Shown: positions 55,116 through 64,000, counted from the first letter of the stretch. The stretch is 64,000 bases of DNA from Streptomyces agglomeratus (GCF_001746415.1 NZ_MEHJ01000002.1:372001-436000), one strand, 5' to 3'. A program made the numbers and translations. The notes: a model not told the origin generated them from the sequence alone.

Positions 55116-56320
55116 TGAAGGACGTAACCGCGCCGTTGTACGAGGTGTCGGACTTGGCTGCCCTCGAGTTCGACCCCTTCCTTCGCGAAGCATTGCAGGG
55201 CGAACCAGTCGTCCGGATCCGGCTGCCGCACGGAGCGCCCGGCGGCTGCTGGCTGGCGACACGGCATGACGCCGTCCGGTTCGTCACCTCCGATCCCCGG
55301 TTTAGCCGCGACATCGTCGGACGGCCGCTGCCCAGCATGAACAGATATCTCATCCCGCTGGACCGTGCGGTCAGCTTCGTCGACCCGCCCGACCACACCC
55401 GCGTCCGCTCCGTGGTCTCCTTGGCGTTCAACCGCTCCGGCGTGGCCGCCCTGCGCCCCCGCGCCCAAGCCGTACTCGATCAACTCCTCGACTCCATGGT
55501 CGCAGTCGGACCGCCCGCTGACCTCGTCCAGCACGTGACCTCCCCCTTCCCGATGCATGTCATCGGAGCCGTGCTGGGTGTGCCGGAAGCCGACCAGCCG
55601 CGTTTGCGTACATGGGCGGACGCCGTCCTGACCCGGGCGAAGGACGAAACACAGGTCGAACGCGCACAGCAGGCCAAAGAGGAAGCTCGCGCCTTCTTCC
55701 TCGAACTGGCCCGCGAGCGCCGGCTCCAGCCGCAGGACGACCTCATCAGCGAACTGGTAGCCGCTGTCGAAAGCGGCAAGATCGAGGAAGAGGAACTCCT
55801 CGCCCTGGCCACGCTGATGGCGCTCAACGGCTGGCACGCGGTGCGCAACCACACCTCCAACATGGTCTACTGCCTGCTCACCGACGACAGCCTGAAGGGC
55901 CGGCTGCGCTCGGACCCACACGCCGTACCGGCCGCCGTGGAAGAACTGCTGCGCTGGATTCCCCACAAGCACGGCGTGGGACAAGCCCGCATCGCCACCG
56001 AGGACGTTGAGGTGGGAGGCGTCCTGGTCCGCCGCGGCGAGGCCGTCTACGTCTCATACGTGGCAGCCAACTGGGACGAACGGTGCTACCCAGAACCGCA
56101 CCGGATCGACATCGACCGCGATGGCCCGCCCCACCTGGCTTTCGGCCACGGTCCCCACCATTGCGTGGCACCACTGCTGGCCCGTATGGAAGGCGAACTG
56201 CTGCTGACCGCCCTCCTCACCCGCCTCCCCGACCTGCGGCTGGCCACTGCCCCTAAAACCGTTCCCTGGCAGAAAGACGTACTCATCCGAGGACCGGTGG
56301 CACTACCGGTCACCTGGTAG
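55115..56320 (+). CDS. cytochrome P450 with atypical I-helix
   Basis: A 401-residue P450. The heme loop is FGHGPHHCVA (Cys350); the K-helix pair is EELLR; the N-terminal part has the usual VSFVDPPDHTRVRSVVSLAF. The I-helix reads LATLMALNGWHAVRNHTSNM, where most P450s have (A/G)GxE/DTT: the acidic residue and the catalytic Thr are replaced by His and Ala/Val. Such enzymes often use an unusual oxygen-activation route or substrate-assisted proton transfer. ATG 55115 overlaps the cupin stop. No ferredoxin or reductase gene is in the cluster, so redox partners must come from elsewhere. Substrate unknown. Confidence 0.93.
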   Translation: MKDVTAPLYEVSDLAALEFDPFLREALQGEPVVRIRLPHGAPGGCWLATRHDAVRFVTSDPRFSRDIVGRPLPSMNRYLIPLDRAVSFVDPPDHTRVRSVVSLAFNRSGVAALRPRAQAVLDQLLDSMVAVGPPADLVQHVTSPFPMHVIGAVLGVPEADQPRLRTWADAVLTRAKDETQVERAQQAKEEARAFFLELARERRLQPQDDLISELVAAVESGKIEEEELLALATLMALNGWHAVRNHTSNMVYCLLTDDSLKGRLRSDPHAVPAAVEELLRWIPHKHGVGQARIATEDVEVGGVLVRRGEAVYVSYVAANWDERCYPEPHRIDIDRDGPPHLAFGHGPHHCVAPLLARMEGELLLTALLTRLPDLRLATAPKTVPWQKDVLIRGPVALPVTW

Positions 56321-57101
56321 AACACCAAGTGCACCGGCCGGCACCGGCTTGCCGCGGCAATCGGCCGCCCTGGTGGCTTCTGCGTCCTGGTCTGTTTGCG
56401 CCTCACCGGTAACCAGTAGCGTTCGGCGCCCGCCCCGCAGCCACTGCTGAAGCACAGGGTCGCCGTGGGATACCAACGTCACCTCCTCGCTGAAGGGCCC
56501 GTGTGAAGGGGCGGTGGGTGGTGGTCGGGGTGAAGCCGGGCTTCCCGCAGATGCGCGCGTCGCTGCTGGAGGCGCTGGGGCTGCCGCACAGGTCTTGGTC
56601 TCACCGTGCGGGTCCGGGCCGTCCGGGCTCTGGTGGGAGGCTTGCGACCGTCGGGGGTGCTGTGCCCGGGACGACGGTCTGCTCGTCCAGTGCGGTGAAG
56701 ATGTCTCGACGAGACGCTCGACCATCCGCGGCGCCTTGGGACGCATCAAGGTCACGAGCCGCCGGCGTCCTTGCGGAGCTGTGCCGGTGAACCGAACTGG
56801 TGAGGAGCTTGAGCACGGCCGGGTGTTGCACTCGCGGGCCCAGCACCAGTTCCGAGACGGGTGGATCTGCGTCAGCAGGCCCCGCAGCCGGTTGCTGATC
56901 CTCGTCGCTTCACAGGCCAGATCACATGCCGCAGGGTTCGATCATCCAGTCGGGCAGACGGACTGGCGTGCAAGATTTCAACGTCAAAGCCGCGGCTGGG
57001 TATGCGCCTGGAGAGAGGCTTCTATCCACTGACCAGCATGGATACGTCAGCGGTCACGAACTACAGCTGCCGTGTCAGACCCTCCTCTTAATCTTGCGCG
57101 C
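56321..57101. other. gap downstream of the P450 gene
   Basis: No supported gene. One minus-strand stretch near 56330-56500 (SEEVTLVSHGDPVLQQWLRG) looks faintly protein-like. Confidence 0.4.
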
Positions 57102-57738
57102 ATGGGAGTCTCGATAACAGTGGGGTTGTTGCACGGCCTGGCCCGCAACGACCCCGAGGGATGGGCTCATCACCTGAGCGCCTTCGCCCTGCTCAACCGG
57201 GGCCGGGCAGGGCATCGCCTGGCGCGAACCGGGCACGGGTCCCGCTGGCGATTTCCTCTACGCCGGAGGCTTCCCCTACGGCTACCTGGGCCACCTGCGC
57301 CGTGCGTTCGTCCTGCGGCTGCGCGGGGAAGCTGTCACCCCGGCTCACGCCGCAGACGCCGAGCAGTACGCCCGGGACCAGGAGAAGGTCCAAGACGAGC
57401 TGGCCATGTTTTCGTCCCACCTGCTCTGCCATGCCGACAACGGGGGTTACTACGTGCCGGTTGACATGGGTGAGCCGCTGTTCCTGCCGGAAGAGGAGGA
57501 AGTGCTGGGGTACGGAATGCTCGGGTCCAGCCAGCGCTTGCGGTCTGAGCTGGTTTGGCTGGCACCGGGGATCGACATCCATCCAGACGGGGACGAACGG
57601 CTTTCCCGTGCGGAGCAGGCCAAACTGGTGGATATACCGCCTACCGACCCGCTCGAGCCCGAGAAGTTCGCCTGGGCCCAACTCCATGCAGCATGCCAGT
57701 CGAGCATCGCCAGCGGCCATGCCATCGTCTTCGGCTGA
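57102..57738 (+). pseudogene. frameshifted conserved hypothetical gene
   Basis: From ATG 57102 the frame reads MGVSITVGLLHGLARNDPEG, WAHHLSAFALLNRG and then loses sense near 57205. In the next frame the text resumes: GDFLYAGGFPYGYLGHLRRA, LAMFSSHLLCHADNGGYYVP, SASGHAIVFG-like ending at 57738. The SSHLLCHADNxGYYVP block is one I associate with an uncharacterised Streptomyces family of about 210 residues; length fits. One frameshift separates the parts, so the gene is probably dead. Confidence 0.6.
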
Positions 57739-58082
57739 GGGCGCGGTCGGGGGTGAGGCATGACGTACGACTCACAGCCCAAACCCAACGGGTTGACCTC
57801 GGGCCTCCCGGCCCTGGGGGCGTGTCCAGAGGCCGGGAGGGAAGCTCTTCAACTGGCGACGTGTTCTTCGGCTCGGCCCGGGTGCTCGAGAGGCGGTAGG
57901 AGGTCGTGCCGGTCTCGATGATCGTGCCGCTGAATGTGAGACGGACGACGATGGCCGTGGAGAGGCGAGCATCAGTGAAGGTCTTGGTCCGAACCGGCCC
58001 CACCCGGTGGCCAAGCCGCTCTTCGCCAAGGGCGGGGGCGTCTTCATCCTGCGGAGCACCTTCCCCGACGCGCCCATCCCCC
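57739..58082. other. gap, no gene recognised
   Basis: Nothing supported on either strand. Confidence 0.4.
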
Positions 58083-58278
58083 GGTCTCCCTCACGAACGC
58101 CACTGCCACCGTCCGGGGCAACATCGCGCAGGTCCAGAACTACACGTCCCGGGTCGCTCCCGGTCTCGCCATCCGCACGTGCCACGAGATCTGCATCCAG
58201 GACCTCAAGGCCCGCATGGAATGGACGGAAACCAACAACACCCCCCTGATCAAGGCCAGTACGCTGCGGTGGCCCTGA
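58083..58278 (+). pseudogene. unidentified C-terminal fragment
   Basis: About 63 codons read LTNATATVRGNIAQVQNYTS, PGLAIRTCHEICIQDLKARM and end TPLIKASTLRWP-stop. Coding in character; there is no start and no known family. Confidence 0.35.
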
Positions 58279-58310
58279 CACCGAGGGGCGTGCTGCCGGA
58301 GGAGGAACGT

Positions 58311-58432
58311 TGCACGTCGCCCTGTTCGTCACCTGCGTCAACGACGCTGTTCCCGTCCGTCGCGAGCGCCACCGTGCGGCTGCTGGAGCGGCTCGGGCTC
58401 GACGTGGACTTCCCGGCCGAGCAGAGCGGTCC
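58311..58432 (+). pseudogene. lutA: LutA N-terminal remnant
   Basis: The text HVALFVTCVNDA in one frame continues as VRLLERLGLDVDFPAEQS in another. Together they match the start of LutA, the Fe-S (CCG-domain) subunit of lactate utilisation complexes. It breaks off at about 58432, against the Tn3 fragment. No CCG motif remains. Confidence 0.6.
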
Positions 58433-58435
58433 TCG

Positions 58436-58575
58436 CGGCGCTCGGCGAAGTCCTGGGGAAGGTCCTCGTCGGGGTTGCGCCACTTGTCGGCGCCGACGCC
58501 CCAGACCTCCTTGCACTTGAGCTGGTCGCGCAGGGCCTGGAAGGCGACGACCTCGTAGACCATGCGCACCACTCG
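58436..58575 (-). pseudogene. tnpA: Tn3-family transposase, internal fragment
   Basis: The minus strand reads MVYEVVAFQALRDQLKCKEV, then WGVGADKWRNPDEDLPQDF, a block from the middle of Tn3-type transposases. It ends abruptly against the lutA piece. It is the same strand and family as the C-terminal fragment at 49.6 kb. Confidence 0.7.
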
Positions 58576-58724
58576 GCGCCGGTCTCACCACCTGCGGCGG
58601 GGCCGGGGGTGGTGATCTTCCCTGGGTGGAGGTTCGCACCGATCTGGGGTAGCGGACAGTTGTGGGTGGCTACAGAGAGTGTCACGATCGCTTCTGTATG
58701 TAGTCGGCCTTAAGGGAAGCGCAC

Positions 58725-58928
58725 ATGACTGACGATCTTGCGACGTTGAACCTCCAGAAGATCAATAACTTCATGGCCACGGTTGGAGCCGAGGGCTTCG
58801 ATCAGTCCATCGCTGAGCAGGTCGACAGGGCGAGGGCCGCCCAGGCTTCGGGAGACACAAGGGAGGCCATCGCGATCTCGTCGAAGGTGCTGCAGCGCCT
58901 GGGGAACATGGAAAGGGGCGGGGTCTAA
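58725..58928 (+). CDS. 67-residue hypothetical protein
   Basis: ATG 58725 follows gggaagcgcac. The product is soluble and helical (LATLNLQKINNFMATVGAEG, then RAAQASGDTREAIAISSKVL), without cysteines or membrane segments. A GC hairpin follows 8 bases after the stop, supporting a real single-gene unit. Unknown function. Confidence 0.6.
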   Translation: MTDDLATLNLQKINNFMATVGAEGFDQSIAEQVDRARAAQASGDTREAIAISSKVLQRLGNMERGGV

Positions 58929-58936
58929 CGCTCGGG

Positions 58937-58963
58937 CCGGGGCCGGCTTACTGCTGGCCCCGG
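58937..58963 (+). terminator. hairpin after the 67-residue gene
   Basis: ccggggcc (58937-58944) pairs with ggccccgg (58956-58963) around an 11-base loop. Confidence 0.55.
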
Positions 58964-59109
58964 GTTGGACTGCGTAGCGACGTCTGTGTGCCCGCCAGGT
59001 CAGGTGTCCCGCCAGACCAGCAGCCGCCGCTCCCGGCCGGCATGACAGTGTCCGGTCGCGGAGCGGCGGTCATGCTGTGGTGGGTGGTCGGGCGGGCGTG
59101 GGTTCCGGG

Positions 59110-59730
59110 GCGGCCTTCGCGGCGGCCGTTGACACTGCGCGCCTGAGCGTGATGGGGGCGAGCCTGGACCACCGTGCCGCTTGCCCTCGTACATCGCCGC
59201 ATCGGCCGCGCGCATCAGCACGGCCAGGTCGTGGGAGCCGACCGTGTACGGGGTAGCGGATCCGGCGGATACGGCGAGGGGCTGCTGCTCGCCGTCGTAC
59301 GTGAGCGGCTGGGCGAGCGGGTGCGCGAGGTGCTCCAAGCGCAGGGGCCGGTGGCGGGGACGGGACGGGTGAGGGCGGCGAATTCGTCGCCTCCGATCCT
59401 GCCCACCGTGCCGCGCTTGCCCACCCACACGGTGAGCCGGGCGCCGATCGCGGCGAGGGCGGTATCGCCAGCGGCGTGCCCGAAGTGTCGTTGAGGGCTT
59501 TGAAGTGGTCAGCGTCCGCGAGGATCAGGACCGCGTCGTGGGGGTGGCGCTCGAGGAGTCGTAGCGCTCGTGCGAGGAAGGGTTCGCGGCGCAGGGTGCC
59601 GGTCAGCAGGTCGCGCTGGGCGGTGGCCGGGCGCCGGTGGAGGACGACGGTGTGGGCGGTCCATCCGGCCAGCGGCACGGCGGCCCCGGTGATGTGGAGG
59701 CGCTTCCTCGGTAAGGCGAATATGGTCATA
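59110..59730 (-). pseudogene. GGDEF-domain protein, frameshifted
   Basis: From ATG 59730 the frame reads MTIFALPRKRLHITGAAVPL, a hydrophobic N-terminus, then DLLTGTLRREPFLARALRLL and ADADHFKALNDTSG. The GGDEF motif (TVGRIGGDEFAALTR) follows in a second frame near 59390-59430, and the C-terminal half (SHDLAVLMRAADAAMYEGKR) in a third. Two or more shifts lie at about 59480 and 59340. GGDEF proteins make cyclic di-GMP; this one is probably dead. Confidence 0.7.
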
Positions 59731-60019
59731 CTGGTTTCCTCTCGTACCTGACACGGGATGGGAAAGCCCGGAGCAGCCGTCACGCGTGCAGCGGCAAGCG
59801 GCTGTTCCGGGCATTTGCGCTGTGCGGATTCAGGCGGCCAGCTGGTGGCGTGGCAGGGAGCGATGTAGCTGGACGGGTCGGCCGGGGCGCCGTCGTGGCA
59901 CTCCAGGAAGCTTCTCCGAACTACTGGGGTCGCCCCGTACTCAGGTGATGCGATCAGCCCCAGGGGCAGCACGGAGCCGGAGAACGGCCGCGAACGGCAC
60001 GGGTGTTAGCTTCTTCCCC

Positions 60020-60649
60020 GTGGCGGGACACCAAGACGAGACCAGGGCGGCCTACGACGGGGTCGTCGAGCTCTATGCGTCGATGTTCGCAAATCGGTTG
60101 CAGACGCACCCGTTCTCACGGAACATGATCGGCACTTTCGCCGAGCTGGTGCGCGAGACGGGGAACCCGCGGGCAGCCGACGTCGGGTGCGGGCCTGGAC
60201 ACCTGACGGCCATGTTGCACGAAATGGGGCTGGACGCCTTCGGGCTGGACCTCTCCCCGGGCATGGTCGACCATGCCCGGCGGACCCATCCGGCGCTGCG
60301 GTTCGATGAGGCGCTGATGGAGGCCCTGCCGGTCGAGGACGGCGCGCTCGGCGGCGTGCTGGCCCACTACTCGATGATCCATACCCCGCCTGGGGAATTG
60401 CCCGCGCTGCTTGCCGAGCAGGTACGTGTTCTGGCACCAGGGGGCCTGCTCCTGGTCTCGTTCTTCGCGACCGACGGACCGGAGCTGGTCCGCTTCGACC
60501 ACAAGGTGACGCCCGCCTATAGCTGGCCGGTGGACCGGTTCGCAGAGTTGCTGGCCGAGGCCGGGCTCGTCACGTTCGCCCAGCTGCTCCACGACCCGGC
60601 CTCCGAGCGAGGTTTCCTCGACGCCCACTTGCTGGCCCGCCGCCCCTGA
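60020..60649 (+). CDS. class I SAM-dependent methyltransferase
   Basis: A 209-residue methyltransferase from GTG 60020. Motif I is AADVGCGPGHLTAML (about residue 60), the following acidic strand end is FGLDLSPGMVDHARR, and motif IV-like ALGGVLAHYSMIH follows. The C-terminal strands read LLLVSFFATDGPEL. It belongs to the small UbiE/COQ5-like group and would methylate a small molecule; the acceptor is unknown. A longer upstream frame without a ribosome site exists from 59786. It is divergent from the GGDEF remnant and convergent with the NmrA-like remnant. Intact. Confidence 0.88.
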   Translation: MAGHQDETRAAYDGVVELYASMFANRLQTHPFSRNMIGTFAELVRETGNPRAADVGCGPGHLTAMLHEMGLDAFGLDLSPGMVDHARRTHPALRFDEALMEALPVEDGALGGVLAHYSMIHTPPGELPALLAEQVRVLAPGGLLLVSFFATDGPELVRFDHKVTPAYSWPVDRFAELLAEAGLVTFAQLLHDPASERGFLDAHLLARRP

Positions 60650-60839
60650 AGACGCCTGCAGGCGACGTGCACACCCTCCGCGTGTAATTTCCCAGCGGCA
60701 TAGCGCACTTGGACCGCAGGTGATGCCCCGGGCCGCTGAGCCTCCCGCACCCACGCGCCCGGCACATCCCGGAGGCGGGGGGCCGGGGCGACAGCGGACT
60801 GATAGCTGCAGCCAGGGGCGCAGATCGCAGTCGACGAGG

Positions 60840-61732
60840 TTACGACCCCTGCGAACCCTCCGTGAACGCGGCGGCGTGGTCGGCGGCCACTGGCGAAACG
60901 TTCGCGGCGCCGTCCCGAGGATGTCGGCCACCGCAGTGGTGATGTACGCGGGCTGTCCGACCGCCGCGCTCCACGCGGCGAGCAGCATGTCGACGACCGA
61001 GCTGGGCGCCGTGCCCTGCGACAGGTTTCGGAACTCGTCCGGCGTCATCTCTTCGAATGGGATCCGGCGCCCCAGGGCGTCGCCGATGACGCCCACTGCG
61101 CGGCTTGGGTCAGCGATTCGGGGCCCGTAAGACGTAGTCGCCTCCGGCGTATCCGTCCTGATGGAGCGTCCGCGCCGCGACGGCTGCGATGTCGCGGTCG
61201 TCGACGGGTGCTGTCTCGGCAGCGCCGTAAGGCCAACGGACGGCCTCGTCGGCCCGGATCGCGGGCGCCCACCAGGCCAGCGAGTTCGACGCGAGCATTC
61301 CCGGCCGGATGATCGTCGACTCGAGTCCGGTGGCCGCGATGAGCCGCTCGATGTCGGCGTGCAGCACCGCCATGGGATTGGGCTGCTGGAAGAAGGGGTG
61401 CGGCGTCTGGTGCGGGGAGGAGAGGAAAACGACCCGCCGCACGTGGGCTGCCAGCCGCTCGACGACTGCCGCGGCGGTCTGAGGCGGGCGGTCCAGACGA
61501 GGAAGACCGCACCGGCGCCATTCAGCGCCGGGTCGAGTGTCTCGGGCACGGTGAGGTCGCCGGTGAAGACGTCGACCTTCGCCGGCAGCGTCGCCGCCGC
61601 CTCGGAGCGATGGGTGAGGGCGCGGACCGGCACGCCCGCGTCGAGGAGTTGGTCGACGACGACGCGGCCGACCCGGCCCGTCGCCCCGGTTACCAGCACG
61701 GGAGGAATGTCTGTCTGGTTCACGACAGCCAT
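60840..61732 (-). pseudogene. NmrA-like NAD(P)-binding protein, several frameshifts
   Basis: ATG 61732 starts a normal atypical-SDR N-terminus (PPVLVTGATGRVGRVVVDQL, GxxGxxG). The frame then fails near 61490. The middle is in a second frame (MAVLHADIERLIAATGLEST, RPGMLASNSLAWWAPAIRAD). A third has TGPESLTQAAQ, and the end returns to the first (IGDALGRRIPFEEMTPDEFR) before a last shift near 60880 into a frame ending at 60840. Four shifts make function unlikely. It is divergent from the TetR-type gene. Confidence 0.75.
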
Positions 61733-61740
61733 GAAAACGT

Positions 61741-61766
61741 TACTCGGTTAAAAACGCAACCCGGTA
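61741..61766. promoter_or_regulatory. candidate TetR operator between divergent genes
   Basis: tactcggtt (61741-61749) is mirrored with one mismatch by aacccggta (61758-61766) in the 54-base gap between the NmrA-like and TetR-type genes, the usual site of autoregulation in such pairs. Confidence 0.5.
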
Positions 61767-61786
61767 ATGAATGTTACGGTGGTCAG

Positions 61787-62378
61787 ATGAGCGAGCCGAC
61801 GGGACTGCGGGCCCGCAAGAAGGAGCGGACGCGCGACACCATCGGCGACGCGGCCATCTCACTGTTCCTGGAGCGCGGCTTCGACCGCGTCTCCGTCAAC
61901 GACATCGCCGCGGCGGCCGAGATCTCCAAGCCGACCCTCTTCCGGTACTTCCCCACCAAGGAAGACCTGGTGCTGCACCGGTTCGCGGACCACCAAGGAG
62001 AGGCGCACGCGTCGTACGTGACCGCAGTCCGGCATCAAGCCGTGACGGCGCTGCACCGGCACTTCCGGGCGGCCTCGATCGGTACGACCCCGTCACCGGC
62101 CTCAACGATCACCCGAGGTAGTGGCGTTCCATCGACTGGTGTTCACCACACCGAGCCTGGCAGGACGGCTCACGCGATACCAGCTCGAGGACGAGAAGGC
62201 ACTGGCCGACGCCCTCGGCGAAGACATCCAGGCACGCCTGCTAGCCGCCCAGGTACTCGCGGTCCAACGGGTGCTCGCCCGGACCAACTGGCAAAAGATC
62301 GCCGACGGTCGAACCGCCCACGACGTCCAACCAGAGGCCATAGCCGAAGCCGACCAGGCATTCAACCAACTGCGGTGA
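61787..62378 (+). pseudogene. TetR-family regulator, frameshifted
   Basis: ATG 61787 starts a good TetR N-terminus: RARKKERTRDTIGDAAISLF, RGFDRVSVNDIAAAAEISKP and TLFRYFPTKEDLVL (HTH). Near 62070 the frame shifts (GLDRYDPVTGLNDHP in a second frame) and near 62115 shifts again into VAFHRLVFTTPSLAGRLTRY to 62378, the ligand-binding end. The DNA-binding part could still be made as a truncated product of about 140 residues. Confidence 0.75.
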
Positions 62379-62670
62379 CACGCGACATCCCCGGTCGAAG
62401 AAGGATGATCGTGTGGACCATGCCGCCGTCCTCGTCGTGGCCAACCTGGGTGAGGCTGTACTGCAGCCACCGGCTGCGGTGGCCGTCGGCGGAGCCGAGG
62501 GCCACGACTGCGGACGCGGGCAGCCGGAGGGCGTCAGCAGGCGGGTAGCCGCGCCAGAGTCCGGCGCTGGCCACGGCGTAGAGGGTGTGGGGGAACTGCC
62601 AGGCGAGGACGGCGGCGTGCCGGGCGGCCTTGTCGCCGCGCTCAAAACTTTCAGACAGGGGTTGGGGCAC
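62362..62670 (-). CDS. hypothetical protein
   Basis: A 102-residue frame from GTG 62670 reads FERGDKAARHAAVLAWQFPH, PPADALRLPASAVVALGSAD and LTQVGHDEDGGMVHTIILL. Balanced composition suggests a real product, but no ribosome site or family is recognised. It overlaps the end of the TetR-type remnant by 17 bases on the opposite strand. Confidence 0.45.
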   Translation of the reverse strand: MPQPLSESFERGDKAARHAAVLAWQFPHTLYAVASAGLWRGYPPADALRLPASAVVALGSADGHRSRWLQYSLTQVGHDEDGGMVHTIILLRPGMSRVTAVG

Positions 62671-62748
62671 ACAGCTTCTCTTGCTGCGCAGGTTCGGGTG
62701 GCGCCGGCCGGGGAGATCGACTGTCGACGACCGCCGTCCGCAAGCAGA

Positions 62749-63240
62749 TCAGTCCTTCTCTTCGCGGACGTCCTTTCCCAGCTCGGCGAACGCCTTGAAG
62801 TCCTGCATGTGCTGTTGCGACTGCTTGCGGAAGGCACCGGGCATCAGGACCCCTACCAGCCGCATCAGCACGCGGCTGAACCGGTACTCGTTCTCGCTCA
62901 CCCAGAGCGTCGTCTCCGGACCGGCTTCGGTCAGCCGGTCGCGCACGGCGCTCCACATGCCCTCGCCGACGATCTCGCGGTCGAAGTGAACGACGCTCCC
63001 TGTCGGGATATCGCGCAGGTCTGCCGGTTCCCGGCGCGTGATGGTCTCGGTGCACTCGATCTTCTGCCGCCCCATCTGGATCACGACCCGCGACTTGGTA
63101 CCGACCTGCCCGTGCACCCCACACAGCGGCTCGTGCAGCACCAGACCCCGCAGCCACTTCGGCAGGTGTGCCGGGTCGGCGAGCAGCTGGACCACCTTCT
63201 CCCGCGGCAGCGCGATCTCGATCGAGACGGTGTACTTCAT
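62749..63240 (-). CDS. SRPBCC-family protein
   Basis: A 163-residue protein. ATG 63240 opens directly with the characteristic first strand (MKYTVSIEIALPREKVVQLL). The middle has a hydrophobic-cavity pattern (GTKSRVVIQMGRQKIECTET) and the long C-terminal helix follows (VLMPGAFRKQSQQHMQDFKA). SRPBCC folds bind a small hydrophobic ligand; this type resembles polyketide-cyclase/dehydrase-like proteins annotated in Streptomyces. The upstream frame extends much further but has no family likeness. Monocistronic and intact. Confidence 0.85.
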   Translation of the reverse strand: MKYTVSIEIALPREKVVQLLADPAHLPKWLRGLVLHEPLCGVHGQVGTKSRVVIQMGRQKIECTETITRREPADLRDIPTGSVVHFDREIVGEGMWSAVRDRLTEAGPETTLWVSENEYRFSRVLMRLVGVLMPGAFRKQSQQHMQDFKAFAELGKDVREEKD

Positions 63241-63734
63241 GGTGGTGCGCTCCAAGTTCCCGAGTGAACGGGCGTACGCTAGCACCCTCGCCTCACATAG
63301 AGCGCTGTCCCAACCTCGTTTCTGCTGGTCAGTCGTCGAGCGACCGCGCGCCCCGGGCGGTCTCGGCGACGATGCGCTGCAGCATCCGGCCGCTGATCTC
63401 TCTGGCGCGACGTATGGACGGATGGTGGGTGCGAAGCCCGCGCGAGCGGCTGCCGGTTCCGCGCCGGAAGGATCTCCGCGGACACGGGTCGGCGATGCTG
63501 CGCGCAAGAACGGCTTGGAACCCCCAGCGGGGGCAGGGACTTCCGGCAGTAACCCTGAACCATTGAGGGGTTCGGGCGTTGCACGTGGCTTTCGCCCATG
63601 CGATCCATGCCTCGGCTTGGTCTCTGGCCAGACGCCCACGAGCACCATCGGCAAGCGCTACAGGCATACCGCGAGAGGGGATCCCGGATCGCCGAGACCG
63701 CCGTGCTGAACAATATCGGGCTGCAGTACCAGCG
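63241..63734. other. gap, no gene recognised
   Basis: Only long Arg/Ser-rich frames on both strands without domains. Probably decayed. Confidence 0.4.
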
Positions 63735-63990
63735 GTCACGCTGAACTCGAAGACATACTCGCCGATCTACCCGTACTCGTCGTCCTCGGCGATGCCCGCG
63801 ATGCTCTGCAGCATCCCGAGCACGCTTTCCACCAGCATCAGCACCCCGGCGAGCATCGTCCCCGCCGACGCCCAGCCGTTGCGGCGCGGTGCCGGGGCGG
63901 GAGAGCTGTGTGGTGGGCGTAGGGGTGGCGTGTACCGGGTTCCGTACCGCCGGTGGCGTGGCCGCCGCCGACGTCGGCCGGGCGGCTCAT
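63735..63990 (-). pseudogene. small membrane protein remnant (DUF7144-like)
   Basis: From ATG 63990 the first 16 codons are in one frame; a second frame then reads NGWASAGTMLAGVLMLVESV, LGMLQSIAGIAEDDEYG, a stop (TAG), and IGEYVFEFSVTA. The W-x-x-A-G-x-x-M hydrophobic segment followed by a D-D-x-Y and YVFxFxxTA pattern is like DUF7144 membrane proteins as I know them. A shift and a stop disable it. Confidence 0.5.
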
Positions 63991-64000
63991 GGCCGCCCCT

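Noticed and set aside
60116..60840. The C-terminal extension of the NmrA-like frame to 60116
   Set aside because: Beyond about 60840 the frame is antisense to the methyltransferase gene and has no SDR likeness.
1..64000. tRNA or rRNA genes
   Set aside because: No cloverleaf-like or rRNA segment was recognised on reading either strand; a covariance-model search would be decisive.

Overview
The window is high-GC DNA with actinobacterial gene content. It holds SigB/F-type sigma factors, many families typical of Streptomyces (DUF6207, an AbfB-domain protein, a secreted HNH nuclease), GTG starts and overlapping ATGA/GTGA gene junctions. A putative replication initiator, two ParA-based partition loci, repeat clusters and a dense litter of insertion-sequence debris point to a large Streptomyces plasmid (or a chromosome arm that has absorbed one). 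No rRNA, tRNA or core housekeeping operon is visible. Species and topology cannot be read from the sequence.

Layout. 0-5.5 kb: decayed DNA with a TnpB remnant, a DUF6207 remnant, then an intact stress-type sigma factor preceded by a frameshifted anti-sigma ATPase. 5.8-13.9 kb: a complete four-gene Wadjet (JetABCD) operon on the minus strand, every junction overlapping. 14-17.5 kb: pseudogenes, one small secreted protein and a frameshifted IS5-type transposase. 17.5-27.7 kb: the plasmid core on the minus strand. It holds a large HTH/zinc-cluster protein (likely replication initiator), a small HTH protein, partition locus 1 (ParA plus a proline-rich partner, flanked by AT-rich ATCGTTGCA repeats) and partition locus 2 (ParA2-ParB with palindromic centromere-like sites). 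One cluster of those sites lies inside the parB coding sequence as an in-frame 36-bp repeat.

28-38 kb: a GNAT enzyme, then remnants of IS630, IS5, IS481 and IS701 elements, two more centromere-like palindromes, a MazF-like gene and a perfect 30-bp inverted repeat. 38-44.4 kb: accessory single genes (membrane-anchored unknown, AbfB-domain protein, EF-hand protein, secreted HNH nuclease) and remnants of ku and a TmrB-like gene. 44.5-49.5 kb: a two-gene operon of a GNAT-aminotransferase fusion and a CdsA-like cytidylyltransferase, an integrase remnant and an MFS exporter. 49.6-58.6 kb: a segment bracketed by two same-strand pieces of Tn3-family transposase, holding a truncated unknown gene, a broken GMC oxidoreductase, an SH3-domain secreted protein and a coupled micro-ORF/cupin/cytochrome P450 operon. 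58.7-64 kb: a methyltransferase, an SRPBCC protein and several frameshifted genes (GGDEF, NmrA-like, TetR, DUF7144-like).

How it fits together. The plasmid core supplies replication and two partition systems. Wadjet would be expected to remove competing, mainly circular, plasmids while sparing a very large or linear replicon. The rest is accessory cargo, and roughly half of the recognisable cargo genes are truncated or frameshifted, so the selected functions are probably maintenance, Wadjet, the sigma factor, the aminotransferase/CdsA operon and the P450 operon.
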